Notes: generated by a model not told the origin, from the sequence alone. A stretch of 64,000 nt of DNA from Komarekiella delphini-convector SJRDD-AB1 (GCF_014831675.1 NZ_VJXY01000026.1:1-64000); one strand, 5' to 3'. Numbered from the stretch's first letter, positions 16,221-26,468 are shown. Numbers and translations are program-made.

Positions 16221-19200
16221 TCAGCACTGGGATGGTTTACGCTCTGCTAAATATTGATACATTTGCCAACGAGCGTTTACTTCAGTTTGCGCCAGTTCTA
16301 ACAAATGCTGGGCATGGTCGGGTTTGCTTTTGGTGAGCATCTTGAAGCGGTTTTCTTGGTACATTGATTTCTCTACCGACTGCGTGGGCGATCGCATATC
16401 CAATTGCAAGGGATTTTTACCCTGTTTTTGCAACTCAGGATTATGACGATACAGCAACCACCGACCTGATTCTACCAGTGATTTCTGATGCTCCATCGCT
16501 GTGGTCATGTTGATGCCGTGAGCAATGCAATGGCTGTAAGCAATGATTAAGGACGGGCCATCGTAAGCCTCTGCTTCTAAAAACGCCTTTAGGGTATGTT
16601 CATCCCTAGCACCAAGGGCTACACTCGCTACGTAGACGTTACCGTAGGTCATAGCAATTAAGCCTAAGTCTTTTTTGGGCGCAGGCTTGCCACTGGCGGC
16701 ATATTTAGCAACTGCTGCTCGTGGGGTAGCTTTGGAAGATTGACCGCCTGTGTTGGAATATACTTCTGTATCCATCACTAAGATATTTACATTGCGACTA
16801 CTGGCCAGCACATGATCGATACCACCAAAGTCAATGTCATAAGCCCAACCGTCACCGCCGACAATCCAGACGCTTTTCTTTACTAAGTAGTCAGCTATCG
16901 ATTTGAGATTTTGAATTTTAGATTGTAGATTGGGATTTAGAGTCACAACTTTGTTTAACCTCTGCTGCAACAGCGCGACTCTTTCCCGTTGTTCCCAGAT
17001 GTCAGCCTCAGATTTTTGTTCAGCGTTGAGGATGGAATATACAAGCTTCTCATCTATTTCACCGCTCAATTGTTGCAGCAGTTCTGCTGCAAATTCAGCT
17101 TGTTTATCTAAGGAGAGGCGGAAGCCAAAACCGAATTCGGCATTATCTTCAAATAAGTTATTTGACCACGCCGGGCCGCGTCCTTCGGCGTTTGTCGTCC
17201 AAGGTGTGGTGGGGAGGTTCCCACCGTAGATTGAGGAACAACCTGTAGCGTTGGCAATTACGGAGCGATCGCCAAATAATTGTGTCAATAATTTTAAATA
17301 AGGTGTCTCACCACAACCCGCACAAGCACCAGAGAATTCAAACAAAGGTTCTTGAAGTTGTTGTTGGCGAATCTGATTCAGTTTCAACTGTCGTCGGTCA
17401 GGATTGGGCAAACTTAAGAAGAAGTCCCAGTTTTTCCGCTCTTGCTCCCGCAAAGGTAATTGCTGTGCCATGTTAATCGCCTTACGCATTGGCTCAGCTT
17501 TATTTTTGGCAGGGCAAATATTTACACAAATAGTGCAGCCTGTGCAGTCTTCTGGGGCAACCTGAATGGTAAATTTTTGGTTGGCAAAGTCCTTATCTTT
17601 TGCACCAGTTGACTTAAAGGTTGGTGGTGCATTGACTAACTCACTTGCTTGATAAGCCTTAGCGCGGATAGCACTATGGGGGCAAACCATAACACACTTG
17701 CCACATTGAACGCAGACATCTGCATCCCACACAGGTATTTCTTCCGCCACATTGCGTTTTTCCCATTTGGCCGTACCACTAGGAAAGATGCCATCTACAG
17801 GTAAGGTACTCACAGGTAAATCATCGCCTTCCCAAGACATGATTTTACCTAAGACATCCCGGACAAATTCTGGAGCGCTGAGGGGAAAGGGATTGATAGT
17901 TGTAGATTGTTGATTATTGATGGTTTTTGGTATGTCTACCTTATCCAAGTTAGCAAGGGTGTTATCAACAGCTTGCAGATTCATACGGACAACTTCTGCG
18001 CCTTTTTTGCCGTAAGTCTTGTCAATCGCTTGTTTGATTTTGGCGATCGCCTCTTCCTGTGGCAAAACACCAGCTAAAGCGAAGAAGCATACTTGCATAA
18101 TGGTATTAATTCTTCCACCCATGCCACTTTCGCGGGCAACCTGGCTAGCATTGATAACATATAACTTCAGATGTTTATCAATAATTTGTTGCTGCACTTT
18201 TAGCGGCAGATTTTCCCAGACATTATCTGCATTGTATGGACTGTTAAGCAGCAAAGTTGCTCCAGTCACGGCAGTTTTAAGAATATCTATGCGTTCCAGA
18301 AAACCCCAATGATGGCAACCAATAAAGTTGGCTTTGTCAATTAGATAAGTGGAGCGAATTGGCTCAGGCCCGAAGCGTAGGTGAGAAACTGTCATTGAGC
18401 CAGATTTCTTAGAGTCGTAGACAAAATAACCTTGGGCGTAGTTATCAGTTTCTTCCCCAATAATCTTAATCGAGTTTTTGTTAGCACCAACTGTACCATC
18501 AGAACCTAATCCGTAGAACATTGCCCGAACAACGTTATCTGGTTCAGTAGAAAAGTTAGAGTCAAAGCTCAAGGAAGTATGACTAACATCGTCATTAATA
18601 CCAATAGTAAAGTGGTTTTTCGGCTGCGCTTGGGTAAGACTGTCAAAGACGCCCTTTACCATTGCCGGCGTAAATTCTTTGGAAGAAAGCCCATAACGAC
18701 CACCAATGATTTTAGGAGTGCTGAGTAAGGAGTTAAGAGTTAGGAATTCTCCCCCTGCTCCCCCTACCTCCCCTACCTCCCCTGCTCCCCCTACCTCCCC
18801 TGCTCCCCCTGCCCTCGTCTCCCCCCACGCCTCATGAACAGCAGCCACCACATCTAAATACAATGGCTCCCCGGCGCTACCTGGTTCTTTGGTGCGGTCA
18901 AGAACAGCGATCGCTTTTACACTAGTTGGCAAAGCTGCAACAAACCTTTGGACATCAAAGGGGCGATAAAGTCGCACTTTCACTACACCAACTTTTTCAC
19001 CACGGGCGTTGAGATAATCGACGGTTTCGTGTACTGTTTCACAACCTGAACCCATGATGACGATGACGCGATCGGCATCGTCTGCCCCGTAGTATTCATA
19101 GATTTGGTAATATCTTCCCGTGCAATCGCCAAATTGATCCATGATCCGCTGGACGATTTCGGTACAGGCGTTGTAGTAAGGGTTAGCGCCTTCACGGCCT

Positions 19201-19880
19201 TGAAAATAAACATCAGGATTTTGGGCTGTACCCCGCAAAGTTGGCCGGTCTGGGGTCAGGCTGCGATCGCGGTGGGCGAGTACTAGCTGATCAGGAATTA
19301 GCGATCGCAAGTCGCTATCTGAGAGCAATTTGACTTTTTGAACTTCATGTGAAGTTCGGAAGCCATCAAAGAAGTGCATAAACGGCACTCGCGTCTCTAA
19401 GGTGACTGCATGGGCAATCAGGGCAAAGTCTTGACTTTCCTGCACTGAGGCAGAACACAGCAAAGCAAAACCAGTAGCACGGGCTGCCATCACATCGCTG
19501 TGATCACCAAAAATTGATAAAGCATGGGTAGCCAGTGAGCGGGCTGCAACATGAACCACAGCACTGGTAAGTTCGCCAGCAATTTTGTAGAAGTTGGGTA
19601 TCATCAACAATAACCCCTGAGATGCCGTGAAGGTAGTACTCAGGGAACCCGTTTGCAATGCTCCATGCACTGCACCAGCGGCTCCACCCTCGCTCTGCAT
19701 TTGCACAACACTGGGAATAGTACCCCAGAGATTGGGACGACCTTCAGCTGACCAAGCATCTGCCCATTCACCCATCGCTGAAGAGGGGGTGATCGGATAA
19801 ATGGCAATTACCTCATTTAATTTGTAAGCAACACGGGCAACAGCTTCATTCCCGTCGATAGTTGCAAAGGTTTTGTTCAT
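16221..19880 (-). CDS. nifJ: Pyruvate:ferredoxin (flavodoxin) oxidoreductase
   Basis: 1219 aa, full-length single-chain enzyme converting pyruvate and CoA to acetyl-CoA, CO2 and reduced ferredoxin or flavodoxin. Domains in order: pyruvate-binding N-terminus (DGNEAVARVAYKLNEVIAI), CoA/transketolase C-like part, PFOR gamma part (SDGTVGANKNSIKIIGEE), two 4Fe-4S motifs (CVQCGKCVMVCP and CTGCTICVNICP), and a TPP domain with CAGCGETPYL and GGDGWAYDIDFGG. Residues about 355-389 are a repeat-derived Gly/Ala/Glu/Val insertion. In cyanobacteria nifJ works in fermentation and, in some strains, nitrogen fixation; no nif genes are nearby. The gene stands alone. Confidence 0.95.
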   Translation of the reverse strand: MNKTFATIDGNEAVARVAYKLNEVIAIYPITPSSAMGEWADAWSAEGRPNLWGTIPSVVQMQSEGGAAGAVHGALQTGSLSTTFTASQGLLLMIPNFYKIAGELTSAVVHVAARSLATHALSIFGDHSDVMAARATGFALLCSASVQESQDFALIAHAVTLETRVPFMHFFDGFRTSHEVQKVKLLSDSDLRSLIPDQLVLAHRDRSLTPDRPTLRGTAQNPDVYFQGREGANPYYNACTEIVQRIMDQFGDCTGRYYQIYEYYGADDADRVIVIMGSGCETVHETVDYLNARGEKVGVVKVRLYRPFDVQRFVAALPTSVKAIAVLDRTKEPGSAGEPLYLDVVAAVHEAWGETRAGGAGEVGGAGEVGEVGGAGGEFLTLNSLLSTPKIIGGRYGLSSKEFTPAMVKGVFDSLTQAQPKNHFTIGINDDVSHTSLSFDSNFSTEPDNVVRAMFYGLGSDGTVGANKNSIKIIGEETDNYAQGYFVYDSKKSGSMTVSHLRFGPEPIRSTYLIDKANFIGCHHWGFLERIDILKTAVTGATLLLNSPYNADNVWENLPLKVQQQIIDKHLKLYVINASQVARESGMGGRINTIMQVCFFALAGVLPQEEAIAKIKQAIDKTYGKKGAEVVRMNLQAVDNTLANLDKVDIPKTINNQQSTTINPFPLSAPEFVRDVLGKIMSWEGDDLPVSTLPVDGIFPSGTAKWEKRNVAEEIPVWDADVCVQCGKCVMVCPHSAIRAKAYQASELVNAPPTFKSTGAKDKDFANQKFTIQVAPEDCTGCTICVNICPAKNKAEPMRKAINMAQQLPLREQERKNWDFFLSLPNPDRRQLKLNQIRQQQLQEPLFEFSGACAGCGETPYLKLLTQLFGDRSVIANATGCSSIYGGNLPTTPWTTNAEGRGPAWSNNLFEDNAEFGFGFRLSLDKQAEFAAELLQQLSGEIDEKLVYSILNAEQKSEADIWEQRERVALLQQRLNKVVTLNPNLQSKIQNLKSIADYLVKKSVWIVGGDGWAYDIDFGGIDHVLASSRNVNILVMDTEVYSNTGGQSSKATPRAAVAKYAASGKPAPKKDLGLIAMTYGNVYVASVALGARDEHTLKAFLEAEAYDGPSLIIAYSHCIAHGINMTTAMEHQKSLVESGRWLLYRHNPELQKQGKNPLQLDMRSPTQSVEKSMYQENRFKMLTKSKPDHAQHLLELAQTEVNARWQMYQYLAERKPSQC
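18714..18818. repeat. Intergenic-type repeat inserted in frame in nifJ
   Basis: About 105 bases read on the plus strand as GGAGTGCTGAGTAAGGAG, then TTAAGAGTTAGGAATT, then a CCCCTACCTCCCCTGCT array. Both parts are the repeat types found between genes here (27239-27316 and 16123-16170). The frame is kept and codes for a GGAGEVGGAGEV-type linker ending in LNSLLSTP, just before the conserved KIIGGRYGLSSKEF segment. Confidence 0.8.
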
Positions 19881-20410
19881 GATTTTCTTCCTGTCTCACC
19901 TTATAGCGTAGGCGTAGCCCAACCTAGGCATCGCTTGGTTTTCTCAACTGAATAAAGAGAACCTGTGAAAAGCAGCATTAGAAATAGCCAGAGCCAGGAA
20001 GTCAGTGTATTACACCTTCGAGATTAGAATTTAAAATTTAATATTTAAAGTGATGATTTTCCTTGACAACTGTTGGCTATTAATTTGACTCTCAACAAAC
20101 ACTGCATATATTATTTCATCACCCATCTCTCATCTATCAATAAATATTAAAGATGTACTCAATGAAAGAACCTATTACTAGATAAGAGTTTTAGGAAAAT
20201 TATTCTTTTTTGCGGGGTATAGGTTCGGGAATAGTTTATCTCTTTTTCTTAACTATCAAATTAGTTTCAATTAAATATTGTTTGTACAAATTTAATACGT
20301 GTAGAAACGTTGTAATATAAATGCGTGTAGAGACGTTGCATTGCAACGTCTCTATATAGCCGATTCATTTTTAGTCAATAACCAAGGAATGCGATCGCAC
20401 TGAATCTAAA
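19881..20410. other. Gap upstream of nifJ with mobile palindromes
   Basis: About 530 bases holding the nifJ promoter. A TAGCGTAGGCGTAGCCC repeat lies at 19904. A further palindrome lies at 20328-20354. The middle (20040-20320) is AT-rich without a recognisable gene or operator. Confidence 0.4.
20328..20354. repeat. Palindrome TAGAGACGTTGCA / TGCAACGTCTCTA
   Basis: Two perfect 13-base arms around a single T. A partial copy (TGTAGAAACGTTGTAA) stands just upstream at 20300. It is related to the 16197-16216 palindrome through the shared TAGAGACG ends. Confidence 0.75.
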
Positions 20411-21493
20411 CTACTTAAACTGATTCTTAAAAAAGTATTCTCCTAACTTTAGTAGTATGGGAATGAGCGGTGTAATTACAGACAGCAAGTACTGACGAAA
20501 GGTTGTGACATCAAAAGGCCACACTGGAAATTCATTGGTCAATGTATAGAGAGAGCGTAATTCTTGAAGCTTACCAGTTTGTTTCTTCAAACTTTCAACA
20601 TCGTTACCCAAACTTTTGTGAATACGCACATAATCTGCTTGAAACTGCTTGGCAATTTCACTTATTAATCCTTCTTTGGCTTTTTTCATGCCTTTACGAG
20701 CGGCAAGAAGAGGCCCAAAAAAGCATACTAACGATACAGGAAGATATAGCAGAATTAATAAATTAAAATACCAGTATTTCTGTGCTATCCCTTGAGTAAT
20801 AAATTGATAATTACTAAGGGTAATCATCGTGCCAAATATAGCAGCTAGATAAGCAGTATTCAGAGAGTATTGGCTCAAAACACTTAATCCACCACAGCGA
20901 TCGGGATGCAGTGGATTGATATTGAGTTGCTTATTGCCAAGGAGTTGATGCATTACCCAAACATTGGTTATTAGGGTCAGCACTAACATAGTAGCTGCGT
21001 AAAATATGACAACAGCATTAATTGCACCTGTCAAAGCTGGGAGTCCTCCATCTGATCCTGTCCAGTTCTTAACATTGTGCTGTAAGGAGAAATACCAAAT
21101 ACCGAAAGCTATTCCTGCTGCCAATGCCAAGAATTTACGCCACGGCTTTTTGTATGGAGACAATGCCGAGTTAATTTCTATGTCAGAAACATTAACAATA
21201 TCTGACTGTTTGAGGTACTCAATTAGCTTATATATCGCCTTAACTGACCACAGATAGTAGCCAAAGACTACTGGATTGAGCAAACTGATCCACACCCAGG
21301 CAAACCAATCTTGCAGTAACCCTATGTGTCTACCGCCGTGCAGTATCAACGTCTGACTTACTGAAGCTACTGTTAAGTAAAAACCAGATGTAATTATGAC
21401 GGAGAGCAGCCCTAAACTAATGGGTGTCAAATGGAATTTATCAACTAGCCAGCGGGCTAATGGATCAGCTTGGTAAAAGTCTTGCTCTTGCAT
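20411..21493 (-). CDS. Multi-spanning membrane protein of unknown function
   Basis: 360 aa, not recognised. About six or seven hydrophobic segments can be seen (for example ISLGLLSVIITSGFYLTVAS near 25, AINAVVIFYAATMLVLTLIT near 158, YWYFNLLILLYLPVSLVCFF near 240, and YLLSVITPLIPILLKLGEYF at the end). A cytoplasmic-looking coiled segment at about 270-320 (GMKKAKEGLISEIAKQFQ) is charged. A conserved-looking motif NINPLHPDRCGGL lies in a loop around residue 195. There is no known transporter signature. It is divergent from ccdA. Confidence 0.65.
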   Translation of the reverse strand: MQEQDFYQADPLARWLVDKFHLTPISLGLLSVIITSGFYLTVASVSQTLILHGGRHIGLLQDWFAWVWISLLNPVVFGYYLWSVKAIYKLIEYLKQSDIVNVSDIEINSALSPYKKPWRKFLALAAGIAFGIWYFSLQHNVKNWTGSDGGLPALTGAINAVVIFYAATMLVLTLITNVWVMHQLLGNKQLNINPLHPDRCGGLSVLSQYSLNTAYLAAIFGTMITLSNYQFITQGIAQKYWYFNLLILLYLPVSLVCFFGPLLAARKGMKKAKEGLISEIAKQFQADYVRIHKSLGNDVESLKKQTGKLQELRSLYTLTNEFPVWPFDVTTFRQYLLSVITPLIPILLKLGEYFFKNQFK

Positions 21494-21670
21494 ATATTAA
21501 TCCAAGTTGCTAGTCGAAGGAAGACGGTAAAAAAGATAACACCAGTGTCATCCATATGGATTAAGTACGCAAGATGTCTGTCTTATTCGCTTTGCCTCAT
21601 CGCTTAAACCCAAAGGAGCAAAGTAAGCTAGAATGCAAGCATATTAAGCATTTCCCGCTCAGAAAGACCC

Positions 21671-22411
21671 ATGCTGGAGACTCTGCAAAACCAACTTTAC
21701 CAACTTGAACAATTTGCCAATGCTCTTGTTTCTAATCAACTGACGCATCTGAGTTTGTTTAGTATTGGCATCATCTTTGCAGCAGGTTTGCTCACCAGTC
21801 TCACACCCTGTATGCTTTCTATGCTGCCAATTACTATTGGCTACATCGGCGGTTATGAAGCAAAAAGCCGTCTGCAAGCAGCAGCCCAATCAACGTGGTT
21901 TGCGTTGGGATTAGCAACCACCTTGGCAGGGCTGGGTATATTAGCAGCTTTCGTCGGAAAAGTCTATGGTCAAGTAGGAATTGGTTTGCCGATTATCGTC
22001 AGCATCATCGCCATTCTTATGGGGCTGAACTTACTAGAAGCATTACCTCTGCAATTTCCCTCTTTAGGCGAAACGAATTGGATTTCACCAGACTTACCGC
22101 CGGGAGTGCGTTCTTATGCAATTGGATTGACTTTCGGCTTAGTTGCATCCCCTTGTAGCACACCGGTTTTAGCCAGCTTGCTGGGTTGGATTGCGAATAC
22201 ACAAGATTTGATTTTAGGTGCTGTTTTATTAATTTCTTACACAGCAGGTTATGTAGCACCATTGATTTTGGCAGGTACTTTCACTGCTTCAATTAAAAAG
22301 CTGCTGGAATTGCGGCGTTGGTCTGGTTGGATTAATCCAGTTAGCGGGGCGCTGTTGGTAGGATTTGGTGTGTTTTCCTTAATTTCTCGAATTCCCCTTG
22401 GCAGTTTTTAG
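21671..22411 (+). CDS. ccdA: CcdA-type thiol-disulfide transmembrane protein
   Basis: 246 aa, six membrane segments, carrying reducing power across the thylakoid membrane for System II cytochrome c maturation. The two catalytic cysteines are in conserved sites: C47 in SLTPCMLSMLPITIGYIGGY and C162 in VASPCSTPVLASL. It lies 42 bases upstream of ccs1 on the same strand, the usual cyanobacterial order, so the two are probably one transcript. Confidence 0.93.
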   Translation: MLETLQNQLYQLEQFANALVSNQLTHLSLFSIGIIFAAGLLTSLTPCMLSMLPITIGYIGGYEAKSRLQAAAQSTWFALGLATTLAGLGILAAFVGKVYGQVGIGLPIIVSIIAILMGLNLLEALPLQFPSLGETNWISPDLPPGVRSYAIGLTFGLVASPCSTPVLASLLGWIANTQDLILGAVLLISYTAGYVAPLILAGTFTASIKKLLELRRWSGWINPVSGALLVGFGVFSLISRIPLGSF

Positions 22412-22453
22412 TTTCATTTCCTCGTAGGGATTTATATACACAAATTAATAAAA

Positions 22454-23869
22454 ATGACTATTGAAAATTCAGCGTCCAAAGAATTAAAGTGGTGGTCAAT
22501 ACCTGGGCAATACTTGCGGCAGGAGTTTTTGCCGATACTGACAAATTTACGATTAGCGATCGCCCTACTACTATTAATCGCCCTCTTCAGCATCAGCGGT
22601 ACTGTAATTGAACAAGGACAATCACCCGCATTCTACCAGGCTAACTACCCAGAACATCCCGCCTTGTTTGGTTTCCTAACTTGGAAGGTGATCCAAGTCG
22701 TTGGCTTAGACCATGTATATCGTACCTGGTGGTTTCTAGCATTACTCATTTTGTTTGGCACTAGCCTGACTGCTTGCACTTTTACCCGCCAGTTACCAGC
22801 CTTAAAAGCCGCCCGTCGTTGGAAATATTACGAAGAACCACGGCAATTTCAAAAGTTAGCTTTGAGTGCAGAATTAGATAGTGGTTCTCTCAATTCCCTA
22901 AGTCCAATATTGCAAAACCGTCGCTATAAAATTTTCCAAGAAAAAGACAATATTCTTTATGCCCGCAAGGGAATAATCGGACGTATCGGCCCCATCATTG
23001 TTCATGTGGGCATTGTGGCTATTTTATTAGGCGGAATTTGGGGAGCGATGACCGGATTTCTTGCCCAAGAAATGGTCGCCAGTGGTGATACATTTCAAGT
23101 GAAAAATATTATCGATGCTGGGCCTTTAGCAGCAGCCCAAATGCCCAAAGATTGGTCTGTGCGAGTCAATCGTTTTTGGATTGACTATACTCCATCTGGT
23201 GGCATTGACCAATTTTACTCAGATATGTCTGTCTTGAATAATCAAGGACAGGAAGTTGATCACAAGAAAATTTTTGTTAACCAACCTCTGCATTATCATG
23301 GCGTAACTTTCTATCAAACAGATTGGGGAATTTCAGCTGTTCGCGTCCGCATTAATAACAGCCCGATTTTTCAGCTACCGACTGCACAATTGAACACTAA
23401 CGGTAGAGGGCGAATTTGGGGAACTTGGATTCCTACTAAACCAGATTTGAGTGCAGGTGTCTCCTTGTTAGTCAAAGATTTGCAAGGTATGGTGTTAATT
23501 TACGATGCCACTGGTAAATTGGTTGATACTGTCCGCACTGGAATGTCTACCCAAGTTAATGGCGTAACGTTGAAAATTCTGGATGTAATTGGTAGCACTG
23601 GCTTACAAATTAAAGCTGATCCAGGCATACCCATTGTTTATACTGGGTTTGGTTTGCTAATGCTGGGTGTGGTGATGAGTTACTTTTCTCACTCGCAAAT
23701 TTGGGCATTACAAACAGGCGATCGCTTGTATATTGGTGGTAAAACTAACCGCGCCCAAGTTGCTTTTGAACGCGAAGTTTTAGATATTTTGGATCGACTC
23801 AGTTCACAGCCAAAGGATGACGAGAGAGCTAATAATCAAGAATCCCTAGCATCTAATCCCCAAGTTTAG
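22454..23869 (+). CDS. ccs1: Cytochrome c biogenesis protein Ccs1 (ResB-like)
   Basis: 471 aa. ResB/Ccs1 works with CcsA in heme delivery and ligation to apocytochromes c in System II. Visible features: membrane segments [59 protein letters not shown], and a last one near [37 protein letters not shown] is the family hallmark before the last helix. The C-terminal tail is charged and cytoplasmic. Length matches the family. Confidence 0.93.
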   Translation: MTIENSASKELKWWSIPGQYLRQEFLPILTNLRLAIALLLLIALFSISGTVIEQGQSPAFYQANYPEHPALFGFLTWKVIQVVGLDHVYRTWWFLALLILFGTSLTACTFTRQLPALKAARRWKYYEEPRQFQKLALSAELDSGSLNSLSPILQNRRYKIFQEKDNILYARKGIIGRIGPIIVHVGIVAILLGGIWGAMTGFLAQEMVASGDTFQVKNIIDAGPLAAAQMPKDWSVRVNRFWIDYTPSGGIDQFYSDMSVLNNQGQEVDHKKIFVNQPLHYHGVTFYQTDWGISAVRVRINNSPIFQLPTAQLNTNGRGRIWGTWIPTKPDLSAGVSLLVKDLQGMVLIYDATGKLVDTVRTGMSTQVNGVTLKILDVIGSTGLQIKADPGIPIVYTGFGLLMLGVVMSYFSHSQIWALQTGDRLYIGGKTNRAQVAFEREVLDILDRLSSQPKDDERANNQESLASNPQV

Positions 23870-23911
23870 ATTCAGTCAATACACTTGATGTTAAACCCAA
23901 AAAATTAAATT

Positions 23912-23950
23912 TTTTAGGTTGGGTTTCACAAAGTGAAACCCAACCTAAAA
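23912..23950. terminator. Bidirectional hairpin terminator with an 18-bp perfect stem
   Basis: The arms 23912-23929 and 23933-23950 are perfectly complementary (core GGTTGGGTTTCAC / GTGAAACCCAACC) around AAA, flanked by T runs on one side and A runs on the other, so it can end transcripts from both the ccs1 and the cheB-cheR sides. The cheB-cheR stop codon (23926-23928) lies inside the left arm. Confidence 0.8.
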
Positions 23951-25467
23951 TTATTTTGAGTTGACATTTTCCGGGAATAAATCTTGTACTTTCTGCCCAC
24001 CAGAGTAAACAAGTTATTATCACTTACTGTTTCAGAAGTGCCCAACATTAGAAAGCCCGTTGAATTAAGACTATAGTGGAAAATTGACAGGAGCTTCTTC
24101 TGCACATGAGATCCCAAGTAAGTTAGCACATTTCGACAAGTAATTAGATCCAGTTTGGAAAAGGGTGGATCGCTGATCAAGTTTTGCTTAGCAAAGATAC
24201 ATAGCTCACGCACCGATTTGCTGATCTGATAACCGCCTTCTACCGGAACAAAGAATCGTTTTAGACGTTCTGGAGAGACATCTGCTAGCTGACTAGGCTT
24301 GTAGATGCCAATCCTTGCTTTCTCGATCGCCACCTCATTAAGATCCGTAGCAAAAATCTTAATCGGGAGATAGATTCCCTGATCTTCTAGATACTCCAGC
24401 AAGCAAATGGTAATGGAGTAAGCTTCCTCACCCGTTGAACATCCCGCGACCCAGATGCGGATCGGCGACTCAGGCGTTCGAGCCTTGGCAATAATTGGAA
24501 ATACTTTGCTCTTTAAAGCCTCAAAGGATTTGGGATCGCGGAAAAAACATGTAAGGGCGACTAGCAAATCCTGATACAAAGCGCTCACTTCTTCCGGGTT
24601 TTCCTGGAGATACCGGACGTAATCTTCTAGCCTTTCGATCTTGTATAAAACCATTCGCCGCAAGATGCGCTTTCTTAGGATGGTCTGATTGTAGTGGTTA
24701 AAGTCAACTCCTGTAGCATCCCGCAGCTGATGGAAGATTGTGGCGATCGCATCTTCGCCTTCCAGCAGTTCCTCAACTAGTTTTAACGGGGTTGGGCGTT
24801 TGATGTAGGGATGACAACTGATTTTTGCCAATTCCTGGGCGATCGCTTGTGGAGGTAGAATAAAGTCTACATAACCAGAAGCTACAGCAGTGTTCGGCAT
24901 ACTACTGACTTTGGCTGTGTCTTCACACTGGGCAAAGGTGATACCGCCAGCAGCCTTGATTGTTTCCACTCCCCGTGTGCCATCGGAATCGCCTCCCGAT
25001 AATACAACAGCGATCGCTCTGCTTCGCCGCTCCTCTGCTAACGAAAAAAAGAAAGCATCAACTGTCATATTAATCCCATGAGATTTCTCGCGGGGCATCA
25101 GTTTCAGCACCCCTTGAGAAATGATCATCTTGGTATTGGGCGGAATCACGTAGACATGATTCCGTTCCACGGACATGCCATCGTGCACTTCAATTACAGG
25201 CATCTTGGTTGTCCTAGAAAGAATCTCCGTCAACAAACTTTTTTGATTAGGGCTTAAGTGCTGAATCAACACAAATGCCATGCCACTATCAATAGGCAAA
25301 TGGCTCAACAATTGTGTGAACGCCTCCAATCCACCTGCTGAGGCTCCTATCGCAACAATCGGAAATAATTCATTCTGATTATCCTGCTGCTCCTCATTGG
25401 ATGGTTGAGATGCAATGGAATTAGATTCAGATTCCTTAGAAGACCGTTTAATTGTCATGGGATGCAA
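23926..25467 (-). CDS. CheB-CheR fusion (methylesterase plus methyltransferase), short form
   Basis: 513 aa. The CheB part (about 35-225) has the catalytic triad: S43 in IGASAGGLEAF, H70 in LIQHLSPNQ, and an Asp in VLSGGDSDGTRG. The CheR part (about 245-500) has the N-terminal helical domain (RILRRMVLYKIERLEDYVRY), SAM motif VAGCSTGEEAYSI, and FSKLDLITCRNVLTYL. Such fusions in cyanobacteria usually continue into PAS and histidine-kinase domains; here the protein ends right after the CheR fold (KYKIYSRK), inside a palindromic repeat. It is possibly a truncated hybrid sensor. ATG 25467, or ATG 25458 (MTIKRSSKE), is the start. No other chemotaxis gene is near. Confidence 0.88.
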   Translation of the reverse strand: MHPMTIKRSSKESESNSIASQPSNEEQQDNQNELFPIVAIGASAGGLEAFTQLLSHLPIDSGMAFVLIQHLSPNQKSLLTEILSRTTKMPVIEVHDGMSVERNHVYVIPPNTKMIISQGVLKLMPREKSHGINMTVDAFFFSLAEERRSRAIAVVLSGGDSDGTRGVETIKAAGGITFAQCEDTAKVSSMPNTAVASGYVDFILPPQAIAQELAKISCHPYIKRPTPLKLVEELLEGEDAIATIFHQLRDATGVDFNHYNQTILRKRILRRMVLYKIERLEDYVRYLQENPEEVSALYQDLLVALTCFFRDPKSFEALKSKVFPIIAKARTPESPIRIWVAGCSTGEEAYSITICLLEYLEDQGIYLPIKIFATDLNEVAIEKARIGIYKPSQLADVSPERLKRFFVPVEGGYQISKSVRELCIFAKQNLISDPPFSKLDLITCRNVLTYLGSHVQKKLLSIFHYSLNSTGFLMLGTSETVSDNNLFTLVGRKYKIYSRKMSTQNNFRLGFTL

Positions 25468-26090
25468 CAGATAATAATAGTTAGAAATGTTATGTTTTTA
25501 GTTTTTTAAATTAAGAGACATAAAGAATATATCTAAAACTTCACAAGTGTGCTGTATCTTAATTTTAATTCTGAGAATCCTTAATCTAGAATCATTTAAT
25601 CACGATGGCTTTAGTATCTAACTGTAGTATTGTTTAAAGATCAAAACATTTCTAAAATAATTTAAAGTGCTGAGTTTCTGATCGCCCTATAGCCCTTCTC
25701 CTCAAGCAGACCGGAGGCGATCGGGCATCCTACGGCAGGCGTCTCACGCCACTTGCTACAACAATGAGGCAGCCGCGTGCGTAGCGTTAGTAATAGCGTA
25801 GCGTCTTGTAGAGAGGAACGAGCGTCACCCGAAGGGCCTCTCGGAGAGTAGGCGGCTTGTCAAAGACATCTGAACCTCGGAGACTCAAGACTCAGCACGC
25901 TCGTGAGGTCAAGAATTAAATCAGTAAACAGTGAACAGTAAACAGTAAACAGTTGGGAAATTTAAACCTGCCAGATAGCATCTGCCACTAATTGGCTTTG
26001 AGTTATTAGTGTTCAGTTGGAAGCGATCGCCCCCTTAGTCGTTCTCCTTAAACCCAATTATGTTTACTGTTTACCGTTTACTGATAACTG
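25468..26090. other. Repeat-rich intergenic region
   Basis: About 620 bases. 25690-25910 is a mosaic of GC-rich palindromic pieces (GGCGATCGGGC, GTGCGTAGCGTTAG, AATAGCGTAGCGTC). An AGTAAACAGTGAACAGTAAA array lies at 25923-25955, matched in inverted orientation by ATGTTTACTGTTTACCG at 26059-26090. No gene is visible; the first 200 bases are the promoter side of cheB-cheR. Confidence 0.5.
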
Positions 26091-26468
26091 TTAAAACCAA
26101 CCGCATTGTGTTGTAGAGTATGGCTTAACTATGTTAGGAACTATTTGTTTCTGCCCTGCAAATTCTCTGCCATAATAACCATCATCAAAACCACGACTAA
26201 ATTCACCGCCAGCAGTACGCGGTTTATAAGCCTGTGCTTTTTTAGCGCTGTTTTTCCCTTGGCGGTAGCCATCAGCATAAGCTTGAGGATGATAGGCAGG
26301 ATCTTCATCAACAAGCCATTCAGTAATGGGATAACAGTAGTTTAATGGACGTGTATAATATGGGCGATAGTGATAGTAACGCCTGTGAGCTTGAGCAGGT
26401 TGATTGTTAAGTACAAATCCAGTAGTGGTGGCTAAAGCTACTAGACTAACTGTAATAATTTTTTTCAT
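26091..26468 (-). CDS. Small secreted protein, His/Tyr-rich
   Basis: 125 aa, not recognised. It has a clear signal peptide (MKKIITVSLVALATTTGFVL, cleavage probable after PAQA). The mature part begins HRRYYHYRPYYTRPLNY and contains two Cys, one near the start and one at the end (TTQCGWF), that could form a disulfide. The middle (QAYADGYRQGKNSAKKAQ) has a repeated YADGY/DDGYYGRE pattern. Probably periplasmic or in the cell envelope. Its stop lies within an AACAGTTATCAGTAAACGG repeat. Confidence 0.7.
   Translation of the reverse strand: MKKIITVSLVALATTTGFVLNNQPAQAHRRYYHYRPYYTRPLNYCYPITEWLVDEDPAYHPQAYADGYRQGKNSAKKAQAYKPRTAGGEFSRGFDDGYYGREFAGQKQIVPNIVKPYSTTQCGWF

Noticed and set aside
16221-19880. 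nifJ as a sign of a nitrogen-fixation island
   Set aside because: No nif structural or assembly gene is in the window, and NifJ also serves fermentation in cyanobacteria.
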